NCBI GenBank assembly: GCA_965214625.1
Contig: OZ243962.1
Span: forward strand, 1,674,001 to 1,738,000
Direction: 5' to 3'
Source of the DNA: G965214625 sp965214625
GTDB taxonomy: Bacteria; Pseudomonadota; Gammaproteobacteria; Arenicellales; Poriferihabitantaceae
Length of the DNA: 64,000 bases
Each line of letters opens with the position of its first letter. The first letter of the stretch is position 1. The notes under the pieces are model-generated. The model saw only the letters and a program-made list of their open reading frames with translations, had not been told where the DNA came from and did not search any database. Shown here piece by piece: positions 26,501-35,916 of the stretch. Made by a program: the position numbers and the translations under genes.

Positions 26501-28655
26501 CTACACATTCAGCAGTGCCGCTTCCGACCAGCAAGTCCTGATCGATGAACTGACCGGGAAGCTGGGGGCTTACCTCAGCCAAAGCGCCGTTGGCGACATT
26601 TACGAGGCGTATATTTTTGGTGCTGAAGCCCACAAAGGGCAAAAACGGCTCAGCGGGGAAGACTATATCTACCATCCCCTGGCGGTGGCCAGTCTATTGG
26701 CCGGGATGCGGATGGACAGCCGGACGATCATTGCCGCCATCTTGCACGATGTGTTGGAGGATACCCGTTTCACGCTAGATCAACTCGCCGAAAGATTCGG
26801 AGACGAGGTGGCGATGTTGGTGGATGGTGTAAGCAAGGTCAGTCAACTGGAACAAGAATCCAAGGAACATGCCGAGGCGGCTTCCTTTCGAAAAATGTTC
26901 ATGGCCATGGCAAAAGACATCCGGGTCATCATCATCAAGCTCTCCGACCGGCTGCACAACATGCGGACACTGTCTTCGCTCAAGGAAGAAAAAAAGCGGC
27001 GCATATCGAAACAAACGCTGGAAATATACGCACCGATCGCCAATCGGTTGGGCATGCGGGAGCTGGCGCAGACACTGGAAGATTTGAGCCTTCAGAATCT
27101 CTATCCGAAACGCTATGCGGCGATTGAAAAAAAGATAAAAAGCGCAAAACGGGGGAGAAAGCCGGTCATTGAAGACATTTGCAATCATGTCAAACACCAC
27201 TTGGACCAGGCCGGACTGGTTGCCGACGTCTACGGCCGAGAAAAAAATGTCTACAGCATTTATCACAAAATGCGAAAGAAAAAACTCCTGTTGAAAGACC
27301 TCCAGGATATCAATGCGATACGGATCATTACCCCCGTGAGGCATCAGTGTTATCAGGTGCTGGGCATCGTTCATCAAATCTACAAACCGAGGCCGGCCAG
27401 TTTCAAGGACTATATTGCACTGCCCAAGGTCAATGGCTACCAGTCGTTGCATACCGTGGTGTTCGGCCCGTTCGGTCAACCGGTTGAAGTGCAAATCCGC
27501 AGCCGATCAATGCATCAGACCGCCGAGAAGGGGGTGGCCTCTCACTGGCTTTACAAAACAGAAACGACCGGCGAACATGCACCGCATCAACTGGCCCAGC
27601 AGTGGTTGAGCGACTTTCTGGAGTCTCAGCAGCGCTCGGCAAATTCAGGCGAATTTCTTGACCACCTCAAGGCAGACCTGTTTCCCGATAAGGTGTTTGT
27701 TTTTACCCCCAAAGGAGATATCAAACGCCTCCCGAGAGGCGCCACGGCACTGGACTTCGCTTATTCCGTGCATTCGGCGATCGGCGACCATTGCTATGGC
27801 GCAAAAATCAATCAGATTACCGTCCCATTGCACGAGAAACTTCGAAATGGTGATCATATCGAGATTGTGACCGCTCGCAAGGCGCGCCCCGCGCCCTCAT
27901 GGCTCAACTACGCCATTACCTCCAGGGCACGCTCTTCAATTCGCCATTATCTCAACCAACAAAAGACCAAAGAATCCGTCAGGTTGGGCAGAAAACTACT
28001 GAGGACAGCGCTGTATAACCAGGGCTATCGGAAGCTCCGCATACCCAGTGTCGACAAGGTGGGCTTGTTGAAACAGCTTGATCTGGATGACTGGAAGCAA
28101 TTGCTCATTGAGATCGGTTTCGGCCAGCGTTCGCCAACACTGGTCGCCAAACAGCTCCTCGAAGCGGCCATCAGTACCGGACGCAACAAGGTGATGGACA
28201 AGGCGGAGCAAAAACCCGTCGCATTGACCATTGAAGGCACTGAAAGACTGCTTATTACCTATGCCACCTGTTGCTATCCGATCCCCGGAGACCACATTAT
28301 CGGGATCACTGCCCGGGGAAAGGGGTTGATTGTTCACCAGTCACGATGCGGCAATTGTAAAAGCCTGCTCAGACATCCTGACAATTACGTCCATCTTGAG
28401 TGGGCTGATTCGACGCAAGGGAAATTCCAAGCCAGACTCAGGCTCGATACACTGAATGAACCCGGGGTGCTGGCGACAATCAGCAGTATTATCGCGCAAC
28501 ATGATTCGAATATAGGCAACCTGAGTGCCGACCCGAAACATGATCAGACATCGGACATATCGTTCGTGATGGACGTGAAAGACCGCACCCATCTTGCCAA
28601 TATCATGCGCCAGTTGCATGCCCAAAAGGCCGTCATCAAACTGTACCGCGGATAA
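26451..28655 (+). CDS. spoT: bifunctional (p)ppGpp synthetase/hydrolase
   Basis: RelA/SpoT homolog, 734 aa, making and degrading (p)ppGpp. Order: HD hydrolase domain (YHPLAVASLLAGM; ILHDVLEDT about residues 97-105; KLSDRLHNMRTL), so hydrolysis should be active; synthetase domain (GREKNVYSIYHKM, DINAIRIITP, YKPRPASFKDYIALPKVNGYQSLHT); TGS (VFTPKGDIKRLPRGATALDFAY); ACT at the C-terminus. An intact HD site favours SpoT over RelA. The GTG just before ATG 26451 is an alternative. It overlaps rpoZ by 50 bases, suggesting translational coupling. Confidence 0.95.
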   Translation: MASKLQLAQRLKQSLSNYTFSSAASDQQVLIDELTGKLGAYLSQSAVGDIYEAYIFGAEAHKGQKRLSGEDYIYHPLAVASLLAGMRMDSRTIIAAILHDVLEDTRFTLDQLAERFGDEVAMLVDGVSKVSQLEQESKEHAEAASFRKMFMAMAKDIRVIIIKLSDRLHNMRTLSSLKEEKKRRISKQTLEIYAPIANRLGMRELAQTLEDLSLQNLYPKRYAAIEKKIKSAKRGRKPVIEDICNHVKHHLDQAGLVADVYGREKNVYSIYHKMRKKKLLLKDLQDINAIRIITPVRHQCYQVLGIVHQIYKPRPASFKDYIALPKVNGYQSLHTVVFGPFGQPVEVQIRSRSMHQTAEKGVASHWLYKTETTGEHAPHQLAQQWLSDFLESQQRSANSGEFLDHLKADLFPDKVFVFTPKGDIKRLPRGATALDFAYSVHSAIGDHCYGAKINQITVPLHEKLRNGDHIEIVTARKARPAPSWLNYAITSRARSSIRHYLNQQKTKESVRLGRKLLRTALYNQGYRKLRIPSVDKVGLLKQLDLDDWKQLLIEIGFGQRSPTLVAKQLLEAAISTGRNKVMDKAEQKPVALTIEGTERLLITYATCCYPIPGDHIIGITARGKGLIVHQSRCGNCKSLLRHPDNYVHLEWADSTQGKFQARLRLDTLNEPGVLATISSIIAQHDSNIGNLSADPKHDQTSDISFVMDVKDRTHLANIMRQLHAQKAVIKLYRG

Positions 28656-28664
28656 GCCATCGAA

Positions 28665-29141
28665 ATGCACCAAGTGCTGTTTGTTTGTCTGGGCAATATC
28701 TGCCGTTCACCGATGGCGGAGGGCATTTTCCGTGCATTGGTGCAGCGAAAGGGCCTGGCAAACCAGTTTCATGTTGATTCGGCCGGCACGGGTGACTGGC
28801 ACACTGGGTCGCCGCCGGATGAACGCGCGCAGCGGGTTGCCCGGCAGCGAGGCATTGACCTTTCAAGCTTGCGTGCCCGCAAGGTCTGTGTTGACGACAT
28901 GCAACAATTTGACACCATTGTGGCCATGGATCGATCGAACTTGACGGCACTCACGACACTCGCCGGCACGGAATATGCCCATAAACTCCATCTGTTGCTG
29001 ACATTCGCGCCTGAATTTGACACCGATGAGGTGCCGGACCCCTACTATGGCCGAGAAACGGGTTTTGACGAGGTGGCCGATATGATAGAGATTGCAAGCA
29101 CACAACTCCTGAGACAGATTCGGTTGCCATCGGCATGTTAG
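28665..29141 (+). CDS. low-molecular-weight protein-tyrosine phosphatase
   Basis: LMW-PTP of 158 aa. The active-site loop CLGNICRS (residues about 8-15) is the CX5R(S) motif, and the general-acid Asp is in VPDPYYGRETGFDE. Such enzymes dephosphorylate tyrosine kinases in polysaccharide control or small phosphate esters. It lies 9 bases after spoT and overlaps the next gene by 7 bases, so these form a transcription unit spoT-phosphatase-L,D-transpeptidase-nagZ. No cognate tyrosine kinase is in the window. Confidence 0.92.
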   Translation: MHQVLFVCLGNICRSPMAEGIFRALVQRKGLANQFHVDSAGTGDWHTGSPPDERAQRVARQRGIDLSSLRARKVCVDDMQQFDTIVAMDRSNLTALTTLAGTEYAHKLHLLLTFAPEFDTDEVPDPYYGRETGFDEVADMIEIASTQLLRQIRLPSAC

Positions 29142-29626
29142 CGCGTATTATCAGCCTTGATATTGATCTGACGCTCCAAAGGCTCACGCTCAATCACGAC
29201 GGCCGTCGATTTAAGGACTATTTGATCTCGACGGCAGCTAACGGGCCTGGCGAACAGCAAGACAGTGGCTGTACGCCGCGAGGAAGACACTGTATACGGG
29301 CCAAGATAGGCGAGGGGCTACCCGTCAATTCGGTCTTGGTCGGGAGACGGCCTACCGGGGAAATCTATCGCCGGGGCTTGAAAGAAATCTATCCGGATCG
29401 CGATTGGATATTGACCCGTATTTTATGGCTCAGTGGCTGTGAGCCGGGCGTCAATCGATTAGGGAAGGTCGATACGATGCGACGTTATATCTACATTCAC
29501 GGTGCACCGGATGATGTCGTGATGGGAAAACCCGGATCAAAGGGGTGCATCCGGATGCAAAATCAGGATCTGTTGGCACTGTTCTCCCAAGTGGCGGTTG
29601 GTACCAGGGTCGATATCCATGCCTGA
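29135..29626 (+). CDS. YkuD-type L,D-transpeptidase-like protein
   Basis: L,D-transpeptidase catalytic domain protein, 163 aa. The signature is YIYIHGAPDDVVMGKPGSKG then CIRM, giving the catalytic His and Cys (Cys about 139). The middle has WILTRILWLSGCEPG as in the ErfK/YbiS branch. No signal peptide or membrane anchor is visible, which is unusual for an enzyme expected to crosslink peptidoglycan in the periplasm. It overlaps the phosphatase at its start and nagZ at its end, placing it with a peptidoglycan-recycling enzyme. Confidence 0.85.
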   Translation: MLARIISLDIDLTLQRLTLNHDGRRFKDYLISTAANGPGEQQDSGCTPRGRHCIRAKIGEGLPVNSVLVGRRPTGEIYRRGLKEIYPDRDWILTRILWLSGCEPGVNRLGKVDTMRRYIYIHGAPDDVVMGKPGSKGCIRMQNQDLLALFSQVAVGTRVDIHA

Positions 29627-30626
29627 AAGGTTACTCGGCCCCCTGATGGTTGATGTCGCCGGGCTGACATTAACGGAGGAGGAAAGGCAGTTTCTTCGGC
29701 AACCGGCGGTCGGTGGCGTGATTCTGTTTGCCCGGAACTACCATTCAAAGCCACAGATCGGTCAACTGGTCGAGCAAATCAGGATACTCAGAACGCCCTC
29801 TTTGTTGGTTGCCGTGGATCAGGAGGGGGGTCGGGTACAACGGTTTAAAGAGGGTTACCATCCCCTCCCCGCTTTGCATCAGTTCGGCCTGATGTATCAT
29901 GAACATCCGCAAGAAGCTCGAAAGATGGCAAGACTGGCGGGGAAACTGATGGCCGCCGAGCTCATCGAAGTGGGCCTGGATTTTAGTTTTGCGCCGGTCT
30001 TGGATCGATACAGTGCGGGTGATCACGTCATTGGTGACCGGGCATTCCACGAGGATGTAACCATCATTGTCGCATTAGCCGCCGAGTACATCGCGGGGAT
30101 GAACAGCATGGGGATGCAGGCCACCGGCAAGCATTTTCCGGGGCACGGCGGGGTACAGGGCGACTCGCATTTCATGAAACCCGTGGATGCGCGCACATGG
30201 GATGAGCTGCAGCACAGCGATCTTATCCCGTTCGGGCAGCTGGCGGACCGGCTTGGAGGGATCATGACGGCGCATGTCCATTATCCGGCCATAGACCCGC
30301 AAACGGTGACATTTTCATCATTTTGGATCCATGAGGTGTTACGGCACAAAATGGGATTCGACGGTGTGGTGTTTAGTGATGACCTGTCAATGGGCGGCGC
30401 ACTGGATGCCGGCGACCCCGTTGACCGGGTCGAGCGGGCCCTGGAGGCCGGTTGCGACATGGCCCTCATTTGTAACGACCCGCAGTCAGCCCGATGGGTT
30501 AGCCGCCGGATGGCCGGACAAAATACAAATCAAGCCCGATTGCAGCGCATGCGGCCCCGGGCGGTTCGCTGGCCCGCACAGGAGGAAATCATGGCCATGC
30601 GACAGACCTTGGCAAGGCTGCCCTAG
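29619..30626 (+). CDS. nagZ: beta-N-acetylhexosaminidase (peptidoglycan recycling)
   Basis: Glycoside hydrolase family 3 NagZ, 335 aa, cytoplasmic; removes N-acetylglucosamine from anhydromuropeptides. Landmarks: GGVILFARNY, the QEGGRVQR strand, KHFPGHGGVQGDSH (catalytic His loop, about 170-183) and SDDLSMGGA with the nucleophile Asp (about 253). The frame is open 7 codons further upstream, but MPERLLGPLMVDVAGLTLT at 29619 matches the family N-terminus and overlaps the previous stop by 8 bases, a normal coupling arrangement. Confidence 0.94.
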   Translation: MPERLLGPLMVDVAGLTLTEEERQFLRQPAVGGVILFARNYHSKPQIGQLVEQIRILRTPSLLVAVDQEGGRVQRFKEGYHPLPALHQFGLMYHEHPQEARKMARLAGKLMAAELIEVGLDFSFAPVLDRYSAGDHVIGDRAFHEDVTIIVALAAEYIAGMNSMGMQATGKHFPGHGGVQGDSHFMKPVDARTWDELQHSDLIPFGQLADRLGGIMTAHVHYPAIDPQTVTFSSFWIHEVLRHKMGFDGVVFSDDLSMGGALDAGDPVDRVERALEAGCDMALICNDPQSARWVSRRMAGQNTNQARLQRMRPRAVRWPAQEEIMAMRQTLARLP

Positions 30627-30703
30627 GCGGGATTCCACCACCACAATGGGTGCGATGGCCATGACTTGATTCGGCAGTGTTTGCGCTAAGGGAACGGCCA
30701 GAT

Positions 30704-33700
30704 TCAACGGAGCGACGGTGCCCCCTCGCGGGTTTGCAAGGGTTTTTTATACCATTTCTCCGCCATATCCTCATAGATCAACAGCAAGGAGGGCAGTAAA
30801 AATAAAATCAATAAGGTTGCAAAACCCAGTCCAAAAGCCAGACTTGTTGCCATCGGGATCAAAAACTGCGCTTGCAAGGACGTCTCAAACAGGAGCGGCG
30901 TCAATCCGCCAATTGTCGTCAAAGAGGTTAACAGGACGGCTCGAAAACGCCGGCAGGCCGCTTCTTTGACCGCAGGGGAAACGGCAACACCCTGCTGTCG
31001 AAGCTGTTTATAAAAGACGACCAGGATAATCGAGTCATTGACAACGATACCGGACAAACCGAAGAAACCAAACAGGGACAGCAACGTGATGCTCTGTTGC
31101 ATCATCACATGTCCCCAAACGGCCCCAATCAAGCCAAACGGGATAATGAACATGACGATCAGTGGCCATCCGTAGGAACCAAACACCCATGACAACACCA
31201 AGTAGATCAAGGCCAGTGCCAGGATCATGCCGACCTGCATATCGCCCAGCGTCTCCTCTTGGTCTGCCTGGCGCCCTTCAAAGGAAAACCCGACGCCCAT
31301 CTGTCGTGCCAATTCCGGCAACACGGTGCGTTCAAGGTTGGTCCTGATCTCATTGGCATTGTTGACCGTCGGGTCGACATTTCCGACCACGGTGACCGCC
31401 AGTTTGCCATTCGAATGGCGTATCGAATTAAAACCCCTCTCGACCTGAACATCGGCCAGATTGCTGATCGTCTCAGACCGGCCGCTTGGCAAAACAATGC
31501 TCAATGTATCGAGACTTGCGATGAGGTCTCTTTCGTGTTCGGGCAATTGCACGGTGACATCAACATCGTCGTAGCCGTCGGATATCTCTTGGACCGTATA
31601 GCCGTCATAGGCGGCCCGAAGCTGACGGGACAGATTGTCGACACTCACGCCTAGCGCCTGCGCGGTCGGTGTTAATTTGAGTACCATTTGCTCCCGGCCA
31701 TACGGGGCATCATCAGTGATCCCTGATACGCCGGGTATGTTTCGTAACACCTGTTGCAATTGCTCGGAGGCCACTTTGACCTGTTGAATACGCTCACCGG
31801 TGATACGGATGTCGATATCATTACCCGGTGGCCCGGCTCTGGGCTCGACCACGACAAAATTTTCTCTTCCGGGAACAGGCGGCAGTTTTTGCTTCAATGC
31901 TTTGATGATTTCACGATTTCTTGTATTGCGTTGATCAGGGTCAACCAGTTCAACCCGTACGGACCCGAATTGGTCGCCCGTTTCACGTCCCGCATTTTGT
32001 CCTTCAACTGTCCCGTGCCGAGTCACCACGAGATCGATGAAACTTTCACCGATCTCTTTCTCGACCTGATAAAGGGTCTTTTCCACCTCGGCAAGATATT
32101 GTTTGACCCGGGCGGCAGAGGTGCCGGACACGAAACCGACATTGGCATATATTCGGTCGGCTTCGGCGGTGGGGAAAAACTGGAACGCCAATCGCCCACT
32201 CACGACCCAGCCCACGGTTATCACCAGTAACGCAATGGAAACGGCCACCGTGCTCCAGCGAAACGACAGCGCTCCCTCCAAGGCCGGCCGGAACACCTTC
32301 TCTCGAAAACCCGTGAAGCCCGCATCGAGCTTGTGGCGCAGAGGACTTTGCGAGTGCGGTTTCATTTTCCGAAAGGACTGTGTCAGATGGCCCGGCATGA
32401 TCAAGAAACATTCAACCAGTGAGGCCAAAATGATGCAGATCACAACAATCGGTATTTCCTTCATGATGCTGCCGATGTTTCCACCAATCAGCAGGAGAGG
32501 CAAAAAGGCAGCGATGGTGGTCAGTGAGGATGAAAATACGGGCCCTCGCATTCTCAATGCGGCATCCCGGCCCGAATAAATACGGGCTTCACCACGCTCA
32601 TACTGGGCCATGGCATCTTCACCGACCACAATGGCATCATCAACGATGATTCCCAGTCCCATAATCAAGGCGAACAGGCTGACCATGTTAATTGAACCGC
32701 CAGCGAGATAAAGAATGGCGAGTGAGGCCATAAATGAAACGGGTATTCCAACGGCAATCCACCAGGCAACCCGTGCGTTTATAAAGAAAAAAAGAATGAG
32801 AATGACGAGCAGCAATCCCCCCAGTCCATTTTTAACCAGCAAGTCGATCCGTCCTTTGAGCAGTTGCCACTGCTCGTTGAATGGCGTGATCTCCACCCCG
32901 GCCGGGAGTTGATTGCGAGCCTGTTCAATCCATTGATGAAAGATGCCCGCAGCCTTGAGGCTGTCACTGTTTTCGGATCGATTCAAGGATAATTCAACCG
33001 CCGGTTTTCCTCGAAGATAAATGGACACCTGGTCTTGTTTCGGTTTCTTTGCTATCTTTGCGATGTCACCCAAAGCCAGTAAACGCCCCTGATCGGTGAC
33101 AACGGGGAGCGATTCAAACGCGAGGTCACTGTCCCTTCTCTCGCGAAACCGCAGTTGGCGGGACGTTTCCGACCGCCCGATCACGCCAACCGGAAGATCG
33201 ACGGATCGGGTTGCAATGTTTCTTCCGATGGCGTCAATCGACAACCCAAGTTCACGCAATCGACCGGAGGCGATTTCGATTGAAATCTCCTCTTCAGGCA
33301 ACCCGGCGATAAAAATTTTGGCAATCCCCCGATCAAGCAACTCCCGTTCAAACCGATTAACCAGGCCTCTCAGTTCATTGATGTCCTGCGGTCCGGTGAT
33401 CAACAGCTTGGCGACCCCTTCATAACGCGTTGCCTTTGTCACCACGGGATTTTCCGCCCCATCGGGCAGGTTGCGAACCTGGTCAACCTGCTGTCTGACT
33501 TGATCAATCGCTAATCCCATATCGGTTTTTTCTTCAAACTCAAGCGTGATGGATGCAACGCCTTCAGACGAAGTCGAGGTCATCTGTTTGATGAAATCCA
33601 CATCCTGAAGCGTTTGCTCCAGCGGGATAGTGATCAGTGTTTCAACATCATCGGCGCTGGCACCACTCCAGGCAACCCTCACGCTGACATAATCAATATT

Positions 33701-33838
33701 GAAACTCGGTAAAAACTGGGTGTTGAGTTGTCGCAATCCCCACAATCCGGCCAGCAGCATCATGGCCATTAGCAAGTTGGCCGCAACAGGATGCTGGCTG
33801 AACATATCAGTCAGACCCCTGTTCGGTTCGGCAGTCAT
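30704..33838 (-). CDS. RND-family efflux permease
   Basis: Inner-membrane pump of the AcrB/MexB-type superfamily, 1044 aa with 12 expected helices and two large periplasmic loops. It begins with an N-terminal helix (HPVAANLLMAMMLLAGLWGL) followed by the porter domain, and the central helices hold GLGIIVDDAIVVGEDAM, the proton-relay region of helix 4. The sequence pattern (FLPSFNIDYVSVRVAWSGAS) is of the branch often annotated simply as RND permease rather than AcrB proper. It follows its adaptor gene by 9 bases. No outer-membrane factor gene is adjacent, so a shared TolC is presumed. Confidence 0.92.
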   Translation of the reverse strand: MTAEPNRGLTDMFSQHPVAANLLMAMMLLAGLWGLRQLNTQFLPSFNIDYVSVRVAWSGASADDVETLITIPLEQTLQDVDFIKQMTSTSSEGVASITLEFEEKTDMGLAIDQVRQQVDQVRNLPDGAENPVVTKATRYEGVAKLLITGPQDINELRGLVNRFERELLDRGIAKIFIAGLPEEEISIEIASGRLRELGLSIDAIGRNIATRSVDLPVGVIGRSETSRQLRFRERRDSDLAFESLPVVTDQGRLLALGDIAKIAKKPKQDQVSIYLRGKPAVELSLNRSENSDSLKAAGIFHQWIEQARNQLPAGVEITPFNEQWQLLKGRIDLLVKNGLGGLLLVILILFFFINARVAWWIAVGIPVSFMASLAILYLAGGSINMVSLFALIMGLGIIVDDAIVVGEDAMAQYERGEARIYSGRDAALRMRGPVFSSSLTTIAAFLPLLLIGGNIGSIMKEIPIVVICIILASLVECFLIMPGHLTQSFRKMKPHSQSPLRHKLDAGFTGFREKVFRPALEGALSFRWSTVAVSIALLVITVGWVVSGRLAFQFFPTAEADRIYANVGFVSGTSAARVKQYLAEVEKTLYQVEKEIGESFIDLVVTRHGTVEGQNAGRETGDQFGSVRVELVDPDQRNTRNREIIKALKQKLPPVPGRENFVVVEPRAGPPGNDIDIRITGERIQQVKVASEQLQQVLRNIPGVSGITDDAPYGREQMVLKLTPTAQALGVSVDNLSRQLRAAYDGYTVQEISDGYDDVDVTVQLPEHERDLIASLDTLSIVLPSGRSETISNLADVQVERGFNSIRHSNGKLAVTVVGNVDPTVNNANEIRTNLERTVLPELARQMGVGFSFEGRQADQEETLGDMQVGMILALALIYLVLSWVFGSYGWPLIVMFIIPFGLIGAVWGHVMMQQSITLLSLFGFFGLSGIVVNDSIILVVFYKQLRQQGVAVSPAVKEAACRRFRAVLLTSLTTIGGLTPLLFETSLQAQFLIPMATSLAFGLGFATLLILFLLPSLLLIYEDMAEKWYKKPLQTREGAPSLR

Positions 33839-33847
33839 GTTGCTTGG

Positions 33848-35089
33848 CTACCTCGCAGCATGCTGACCGTCAACCGCCAGCCCTTCCACTGCTTGGGGCA
33901 GCCGCGAAATCAATATTTTGTCGTCGGGTTGAAAGGTGCTCCCAACCAGAATCAGTTGCTGTTCGCCATCTTCGGTCCGGGTATACCCGAGACGCTCGAC
34001 GGCTTTTCCTTCGAGGACGCCCGCCTTAATCAAATAGACCCGGCCTCGTCCATATATCGCATCCACAGGCACCACGACCACATTGTGCAACGTCGGCAGC
34101 TGTACCACTATCTCGAGTGTCCTGCCCAGTTGGATGGTTGGTACAGGGGGCAGCTTGAAAAAGCCATCCACGCCGCCTTGACCTTGTGAGACACTGGCAG
34201 AAAGCCGATCCAGCTCAATCTGCACGCTTTGTCCAGCAATCAGGGTCGTGGCTTGTATGCTCCCGGGTTTTCCCAGATTTGATTGAATAATGGCAAGATA
34301 GCGATTGGGAATCTGGGCGCGGATTTCAAGATCCTGCTCATCGTACATTTGAAACAGTTGACTGCCCCGGTTGACGCGGTCGCCCTTCGACACGCTGACG
34401 GAACGAATACGACCGCTGAAAGGGGCGGTAACAAGGGTTCGTTGCTGATCCATCCGGTCTCTTTTCAAACCCACCTTGGCCCGGGTGAGACGGGCCTCGA
34501 ACTGCTGTTGTCGGGGGGCAAATTCTGCGATTGACCGTTGCCGTTGGCTGATTGACAGCAGTTGCTGTTGCTCGGACCGAAGCGCGTTATCCAATGTTGC
34601 TTCGGAACCGGCCTGGCTGTTCGCCAGACGCTCCGCTCTTTTGACCGCTTTTCGGGACAAATTCAGCAGTGACCGTTCTTGTTCCACGGCGGCCTGATCG
34701 TATTGGTGTTTGATTTTGTTGTCTTCGATCAATGCGATGATTTCCGCGATTTCAGCTTGTCTTTGTTCGATAGCCAGAACAATATCGCTGTCATCCATCA
34801 CAAGAAGGCGCTGTCCTTGGGCAACGGTATCTCCCTCGGACACGGATACCTCCATGACATCCGCTTCGACGGCGGCGGTTAAATTGGCGAGTCCGGGAGC
34901 CTCGATCTGACCGAAAAGCGTGAGACTTGGCGAGGCGGAAACATACGTTACTTGTTGCATCTTCACAACCGGAATCTGTGGCGTGATGCTCAACGGTAGG
35001 GGAGGTTCATTGCTCGAGTTGAGGTACTGAAAGACAGACACCGAGCCGACCAGCACTAAAATTGGCAGGATAACTTTCAAGAAACGCAT
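33848..35089 (-). CDS. RND efflux periplasmic adaptor (membrane fusion protein)
   Basis: HlyD/AcrA-type adaptor, 413 aa, with an N-terminal membrane anchor (FLKVILPILVLVGSVSVF). Lipoyl halves are seen in VEADVMEVSVSEGDTVAQGQ and TAPFSGRIRSVSVSKGDRV, separated by a long alpha-helical hairpin of about 100 residues; the beta-barrel and a C-terminal domain follow. It precedes the permease gene and clearly forms a pair with it. It is divergent from the gene at 35276; the 186-base space should hold both promoters. Confidence 0.9.
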   Translation of the reverse strand: MRFLKVILPILVLVGSVSVFQYLNSSNEPPLPLSITPQIPVVKMQQVTYVSASPSLTLFGQIEAPGLANLTAAVEADVMEVSVSEGDTVAQGQRLLVMDDSDIVLAIEQRQAEIAEIIALIEDNKIKHQYDQAAVEQERSLLNLSRKAVKRAERLANSQAGSEATLDNALRSEQQQLLSISQRQRSIAEFAPRQQQFEARLTRAKVGLKRDRMDQQRTLVTAPFSGRIRSVSVSKGDRVNRGSQLFQMYDEQDLEIRAQIPNRYLAIIQSNLGKPGSIQATTLIAGQSVQIELDRLSASVSQGQGGVDGFFKLPPVPTIQLGRTLEIVVQLPTLHNVVVVPVDAIYGRGRVYLIKAGVLEGKAVERLGYTRTEDGEQQLILVGSTFQPDDKILISRLPQAVEGLAVDGQHAAR

Positions 35090-35275
35090 TTTCCTTTTTC
35101 TGGATTACAATGTGTGTCAGTGTGAATCATACATCACCGAGTGCTGCAGGCGGTACTGTGTGCCTGACACGATCGTAAGGGACCGACGCTAACCCGGCGA
35201 AGTCAGTTATAATATTTCGCGGCCCTCACAACGCAAGCCCAAATCACATTCAAGTTCAACCCGATTCGCGGAAAG

Positions 35276-35905
35276 ATGAATATTCAGGATTATTTGTCTC
35301 GTTATGCCAACCACCGCCAATTAACCCTGGTCGGTCCGCTGACCGAGACGGTGTTGCAGTATGAAGAACCCGTGATTTTTGTCGATGGTGGCGCACGTTT
35401 TCGTGAAAAAAATCAGGGGGTGACCGTCGGCGATGGCGATTCTTATGGCGGCCCTCTCGACCAGCGACTCAACCCACACAAGGATTTCTCGGATCTTGCC
35501 TATGTGTTGAGACAGGTTCCCGCACACTTTACCCGATTCCGGCTGCATGGATTCTTGGGGGGTCGCAGAGATCACGAACTGTTTAATCTGGGTGAAACAA
35601 ACCACTTATTATGCACCCGGGAACAGCCAACGACCCTGTCCTTTGGCAGCGGTATTTTGGGGTTTTCAAAGGGGTCCTGGCAGCTTGATATTGCCGATCT
35701 GTTCAGTATCGCGGTGTTACGGCCGACGCGGGTCCGGCTGACCGGCGACTGCCTCTATCAGTGTGCCGACTGGACTCAGTTTGAACCGTTGAGTTCCCTC
35801 GGCTTGAGCAACCGCGGGTTTGGTGCTGTCCAGCTGGAATGTGACGGCCCGGTTTTTGTCTTGTTTGATGGACATGCCCGGCATCAAGCATCGCATAACA
35901 CTTAA
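35276..35905 (+). CDS. thiamine pyrophosphokinase-like protein
   Basis: Protein of 209 aa with the catalytic-domain pattern of thiamine diphosphokinase: VIFVDGGARF, VGDGDSYGGPLD (GDxDS site), KDFSDLAYVL (TD-like) and LHGFLGGRRDHELFNLGE (GGRxDH motif). The C-terminal thiamine-binding half is poorly conserved, so the substrate may differ from thiamine. It ends 11 bases before aroE and is likely cotranscribed. I treat it as a family member of uncertain reaction, not as the confirmed thiN/TPK enzyme. Confidence 0.65.
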   Translation: MNIQDYLSRYANHRQLTLVGPLTETVLQYEEPVIFVDGGARFREKNQGVTVGDGDSYGGPLDQRLNPHKDFSDLAYVLRQVPAHFTRFRLHGFLGGRRDHELFNLGETNHLLCTREQPTTLSFGSGILGFSKGSWQLDIADLFSIAVLRPTRVRLTGDCLYQCADWTQFEPLSSLGLSNRGFGAVQLECDGPVFVLFDGHARHQASHNT

Positions 35906-35916
35906 GTCGCTCACTC

